The notes beneath the pieces were generated by a model, which was not told the DNA's origin, made no database searches, and was given only the letters and a program-made list of their open reading frames with translations. Shown one piece after another: positions 61,245 to 64,000 of a DNA stretch of 64,000 bases (the stretch's first letter is position 1; each line of letters opens with the position of its first letter). This stretch comes from CAIYQJ01 sp963717255 (GTDB lineage Bacteria; Chloroflexota; Limnocylindria; Limnocylindrales; CSP1-4). Where the stretch lies: NCBI GenBank assembly GCA_963717255.1, contig CAVQVT010000013.1:1-64000 (forward strand), read 5' to 3'. Both the position numbers and the translations under genes were made by a program.

Positions 61245-62350
61245 GGGGCCGTGCTCACCGCGGGAGAGGGCGACGGTGCCGTGCTGGCGCCCGGGGCGGC
61301 CGAGGCGCCCGTGCTGGCGTCGGGCTTGAACGACGAGAGGCTGTCGAGGTGCTGCTTGACGGACTGCGCGAGGTCGGAGTCCGGCGCGAGCTCGACGACC
61401 TTGTTCCACTCGGCCTTCACCTTCTCCATGTCCGGCGTCGGCGAGTCGAGGTACATGAAGCCGAGGTAGTAGTGGGCGTCGATGTTCTTCGGGTCGATCG
61501 CGACGACCGCGCGCCAGTCCTTCTCGGCCCCGGTGGCGTTCCCCACGTTGTAGGCGGTGGCGCCGCGACCGAGGAGCGCGGAGGTGTTCTTCGGGTCGAC
61601 TTCGAGGATCTTGTCGAAGAACGTGCCGGCGGTGGCGAAGTCGCTGCCGTTGTAGTAGAGGTCCGCGAGCTGCTGCATGACCGCCGTGTCGTTGGGGTCT
61701 GCCTGCAGCTTCTCCATCAGCGCGGCGACCTGCGCCGGGTCTGCGCCGGTCGCGGCTGCCGCCCCGGCGCCGGTCTCGGGCGCCGGCGTCCCGTTCATGC
61801 CGGGGACGCCGGAGCCGCCGCCACCGAAGCTGTAGACGGCGACGACGAGGACCGCCACGCCCACGAGGCCGGCGCCCACGAGCGCGAGCCGGGTGAGGAG
61901 GCGGTTGCGGACGGTTTCGTCGGTCGCGGGAACGGCGGCGGACGCTCCGGCCCTGCCGCGCACCGGGCGGGTGGGGACGGGCTCGTCGGCGAGGATCTCC
62001 TCCTCCTCGTCGTCCGTCACGGCCCGGGCGAGCGCGGCCGTCTCGGCGGCCGTCGGGGCCTTCGCCGGGGCCGGGGCGGCCTCGGCCATGACGGCCGGGG
62101 CCGTCGCGACGATCACCGTGCCTGCGGGGATCCCTGTGGTGGGGTCGAAGAGGAGCGCGTACGCCTCGTCCGCCGCGGCGATCTCGTGCTTCGCCCAGTC
62201 GCGAAGGCCGTCGGGGGCGGACTCGAGGAACGCGATGACGTCGTCGTGCGCGGCTTCGATGTCCTGCGTGTTGGCGTCGCGCGTCAGCCCGAGGCGCGCG
62301 AGGAGCTCTGTCTCCATCGCGGCGCCGGGATCCTGTCGGGGAGCGGTCAT
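61241..62350 (-). CDS. TPR-repeat membrane protein (cytochrome c assembly-associated)
   Basis: The 369-aa protein has an N-terminal helical domain (LGLTRDANTQDIEAAHDDVI, J-domain-like in outline), a Pro/Ala-rich linker and one membrane helix (LLTRLALVGAGLVGVAVLVVAVYSF). At least three TPRs follow (ADLYYNGSDFATAGTFFDKILEVDPKN and onward). Position as first gene of the cytochrome c operon suggests a CcmH/NrfG-like chaperone for apocytochromes. ATG 62350 is used; GGAAGGA lies rather far, about 13 nt, upstream. Confidence 0.82.
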   Translation of the reverse strand: MTAPRQDPGAAMETELLARLGLTRDANTQDIEAAHDDVIAFLESAPDGLRDWAKHEIAAADEAYALLFDPTTGIPAGTVIVATAPAVMAEAAPAPAKAPTAAETAALARAVTDDEEEEILADEPVPTRPVRGRAGASAAVPATDETVRNRLLTRLALVGAGLVGVAVLVVAVYSFGGGGSGVPGMNGTPAPETGAGAAAATGADPAQVAALMEKLQADPNDTAVMQQLADLYYNGSDFATAGTFFDKILEVDPKNTSALLGRGATAYNVGNATGAEKDWRAVVAIDPKNIDAHYYLGFMYLDSPTPDMEKVKAEWNKVVELAPDSDLAQSVKQHLDSLSSFKPDASTGASAAPGASTAPSPSPAVSTAP

Positions 62351-62509
62351 GAAGTCCGTGTCCTTCCGGGGGACGCTGCGCGGACTCCGGCCCGCGCGTG
62401 CGTTCGATGTGATGCGTTGATTGTCGATTTGAGCGATTTCGCGGACCATCCGCCGGGCGGTAGGTTTCGGATAGATGCGCGGCCGCTCCGGCCCCGGTGC
62501 GAGCGTGGA

Positions 62510-62531
62510 GGGTATAGGCGCACCTATACCC
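62510..62531. promoter_or_regulatory. palindrome between divergent cytochrome operon and O-antigen-ligase-like gene
   Basis: GGGTATAGG and CCTATACCC are perfect 9-bp arms with a 4-nt centre (CGCA). The site lies in a 297-nt divergent region that also contains an AT-richer promoter-like stretch at 62405-62440. It is a candidate repressor or activator site. Confidence 0.45.
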
Positions 62532-62647
62532 GACGGCCCCCACCGGCCGGACCCGGGCGACGAGCGTCCCCGGGGCCGCTATCCTCCGCCTCGAGCCACG
62601 GGCCGACGGAGTCACGCCCGGGACCCCGGAGGACAAGAGCGCCACCG

Positions 62648-64000
62648 ATGGAGAAGAGCAGCCGCGCCGCACGGCTCGAGAGCGAGCCGACCCGCGCGTC
62701 CGCACGGCCGGGGGCGCCCGGGGGGGCGGGCCCGGAGGCCCGCGTGGCCGCCGCCGGCACCTCGATCCGGACCGCCGCCTCCGACCTCCTCGAGATCCTC
62801 GCCACGGACTGGGGTGCGCTGCTCGCACTGACTGCCCTCGCCTGCTGGTTCCTGGGCCACTTCCCGGCGCTCGCGCCGATCTTCATCCCCGCGTGGGTCG
62901 TCACCGGCCTCGCCGTCGGGGTCATCCGTCCCTGGTACGGCCTCCTCGTGACCGTCGCGGTCGTGCCCTTCTACGGCGGCGCGACCGATCAGCAGACCGG
63001 CGAGATCCTCCGGGTCCTCCCCATCTACGGCGCCGCGGTGCGCGTCCTCCTGGACCGCTTCATCGTCGCGCCGAGCTTCGGCCGGGCGACGTCGTCCCAG
63101 CCTCCGTGGTGGGTCGTCGCCGCCGCGATCGCAGCGGTGGGCCTGTACGCGCTCACCGCCCTCACCGGCTATCTCGCCGAAGGGAAGGACGAGCTGTGGC
63201 TCTGGGCCGGCCTCCGCCAGCTCGTCGGCGGCTCCATGGCCATGATGGTCGCCTGGGTCGTCGCCGCCCACGTCGTCGCCGGGAAGGACCGGACGCTGAC
63301 CGTCGTCGCGTTGGTCACGACCGTCGTCGCCTCGGTCGTCGCCCTCGGCGCATGGTTCTCGATCCCCGTGGTCGACTTGTTCACCTTCGTCTCGCGGGTC
63401 GAGGGCGGCCGCCTCGGGGCGCTCGGCTACCCGACGCCGACCGCGATGGGCCTCGCCACGACCCTCCCGCTCGCGTTCGTCGCTGCGTACCGGTTCCGCC
63501 GCTGGCTGGTGATCCCGCTGGTGGGCCTCGTCCTCGTGGTCATGGTCCTGACGTACTCACGCGGTCCCCTGATCGCGCTCTGCCTGGGGGTGGTGGCGGG
63601 CGCGCTGGCGACCGGGCGCGTGGACCGACGCATGGCGCTCCTGGGCGCGGCGGTGGCCGCGGTGGCCCTCGTCGGCCTGATCGCCTTCCGCTTCGGGACG
63701 ACCCTCGACGCGATGTCACAGGCCTTCTCCGCGATGATCGACAGCGACGGCAACCGCGTCCGCTCGTGGTTCGCGACCGTTCCGATCGTCATCTCGAACC
63801 CGATCCTCGGCGGCGGGTGGTACGCGCTCAACCGCTTCGAGGACTTCTACCGGTACGGGGTCGCGAACGCGCACAACACGATCCTCGACGGTTTCGCGTC
63901 GGGCGGCGTCCCCCTCGGGGTCACGAACGCGATCGTCATCCTCTACTCGGCGTGGATGACCTGGGTCCGCCGCCACACGATGGCGCCCTACCTGATCGCC
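62648..64000 (+). CDS. O-antigen ligase/polymerase-like membrane protein (partial)
   Basis: The open frame of 451 codons runs off the right edge. After a hydrophilic N-terminus come many membrane helices (WGALLALTALACWFLGHFPA, YGLLVTVAVVPFYGG and others), then YPTPTAMGLATTLPLAFVAAY and LTYSRGPLIALCLG. The loop NPILGGGWYALNRF with ANAHNTILDGFASGG carries the His-Asn pattern of WaaL/Wzy-type enzymes. It would join or polymerise lipid-linked glycans at the outer face of the membrane. The nearest GGAGG is about 14 nt before ATG 62648, so the start is probable, not certain. Confidence 0.8.
   Translation, partial: MEKSSRAARLESEPTRASARPGAPGGAGPEARVAAAGTSIRTAASDLLEILATDWGALLALTALACWFLGHFPALAPIFIPAWVVTGLAVGVIRPWYGLLVTVAVVPFYGGATDQQTGEILRVLPIYGAAVRVLLDRFIVAPSFGRATSSQPPWWVVAAAIAAVGLYALTALTGYLAEGKDELWLWAGLRQLVGGSMAMMVAWVVAAHVVAGKDRTLTVVALVTTVVASVVALGAWFSIPVVDLFTFVSRVEGGRLGALGYPTPTAMGLATTLPLAFVAAYRFRRWLVIPLVGLVLVVMVLTYSRGPLIALCLGVVAGALATGRVDRRMALLGAAVAAVALVGLIAFRFGTTLDAMSQAFSAMIDSDGNRVRSWFATVPIVISNPILGGGWYALNRFEDFYRYGVANAHNTILDGFASGGVPLGVTNAIVILYSAWMTWVRRHTMAPYLIA

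Overview
The window is very GC-rich (around 70% or more by eye) with tightly packed, often ATGA- or GTGA-overlapping genes. It has no rRNA, insertion sequence or CRISPR array. Gene content points to a high-GC soil or freshwater bacterium with cytochrome-based respiration: System II (ResBC/CcdA) cytochrome c maturation, a decaheme NapC-type cytochrome, three-part NAD(P) transhydrogenase and a corrinoid/Hdr/NiFe-hydrogenase cluster. My best guess is a Chloroflexota lineage of the Limnocylindria type; this is inference from content and composition, not from a marker gene.

Layout. 1-2.7 kb: AhpE/BCP-like peroxiredoxin, thymidine kinase, tRNA-Ile(UAU), a small NifX-like protein and an EamA transporter. 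2.8-7.2 kb: PNPOx-like flavoprotein, MTA/SAH nucleosidase, membrane-anchored sulfite-oxidase-fold molybdoenzyme, MBL hydrolase. 7.3-11.1 kb: a five-gene, translationally coupled lipid operon (CdsA-like, PlsC-like, CDP-alcohol phosphotransferase, methyltransferase, SDR) resembling E. coli ynbABC. 11.6-15.1 kb: metY, a frameshifted metX and tag, preceded by a possible leader peptide and attenuator. 15.2-20.1 kb: MFS transporter and a large LuxR-type ATPase regulator. 20.3-23.3 kb: small membrane protein, cupredoxin lipoprotein, AlaX editing protein, ArsR/AHSA1 pair. 23.4-28.0 kb: pntAa-pntAb-pntB operon and small proteins.

28.15-42.09 kb is the most striking block, all on the + strand: MttB-like methyltransferase, corrinoid protein, two more MttB-like methyltransferases, an ACT-domain protein, then HdrC, HdrB, HdrA, MvhD, hydrogenase small and large subunits and the hydrogenase maturation protease. 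The hdr-hydrogenase part is coupled by 4-nt ATGA overlaps. I infer that methyl groups from a methylated amine enter on the corrinoid protein and that the electrons pass through an Hdr/Mvh-type flavin complex linked to H2.

42.3-53.5 kb: methylmalonate-semialdehyde dehydrogenase, a frameshifted K+ channel, Eis-like acetyltransferase, P-loop ATPase, beta-propeller membrane protein, prolyl aminopeptidase, glycosyltransferase, a YxFxxD lipoprotein and an MFS transporter. 53.5-54.8 kb is a gene-free, repeat-rich island. 54.8-62.35 kb is a seven-gene cytochrome c operon read leftward (TPR protein, CcdA, ResB, CcsB, TlpA-like, decaheme cytochrome, HTH regulator). The window ends inside an O-antigen-ligase-like membrane protein. 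Short tandem repeats and palindromes recur in intergenic DNA and inside several coding linkers.
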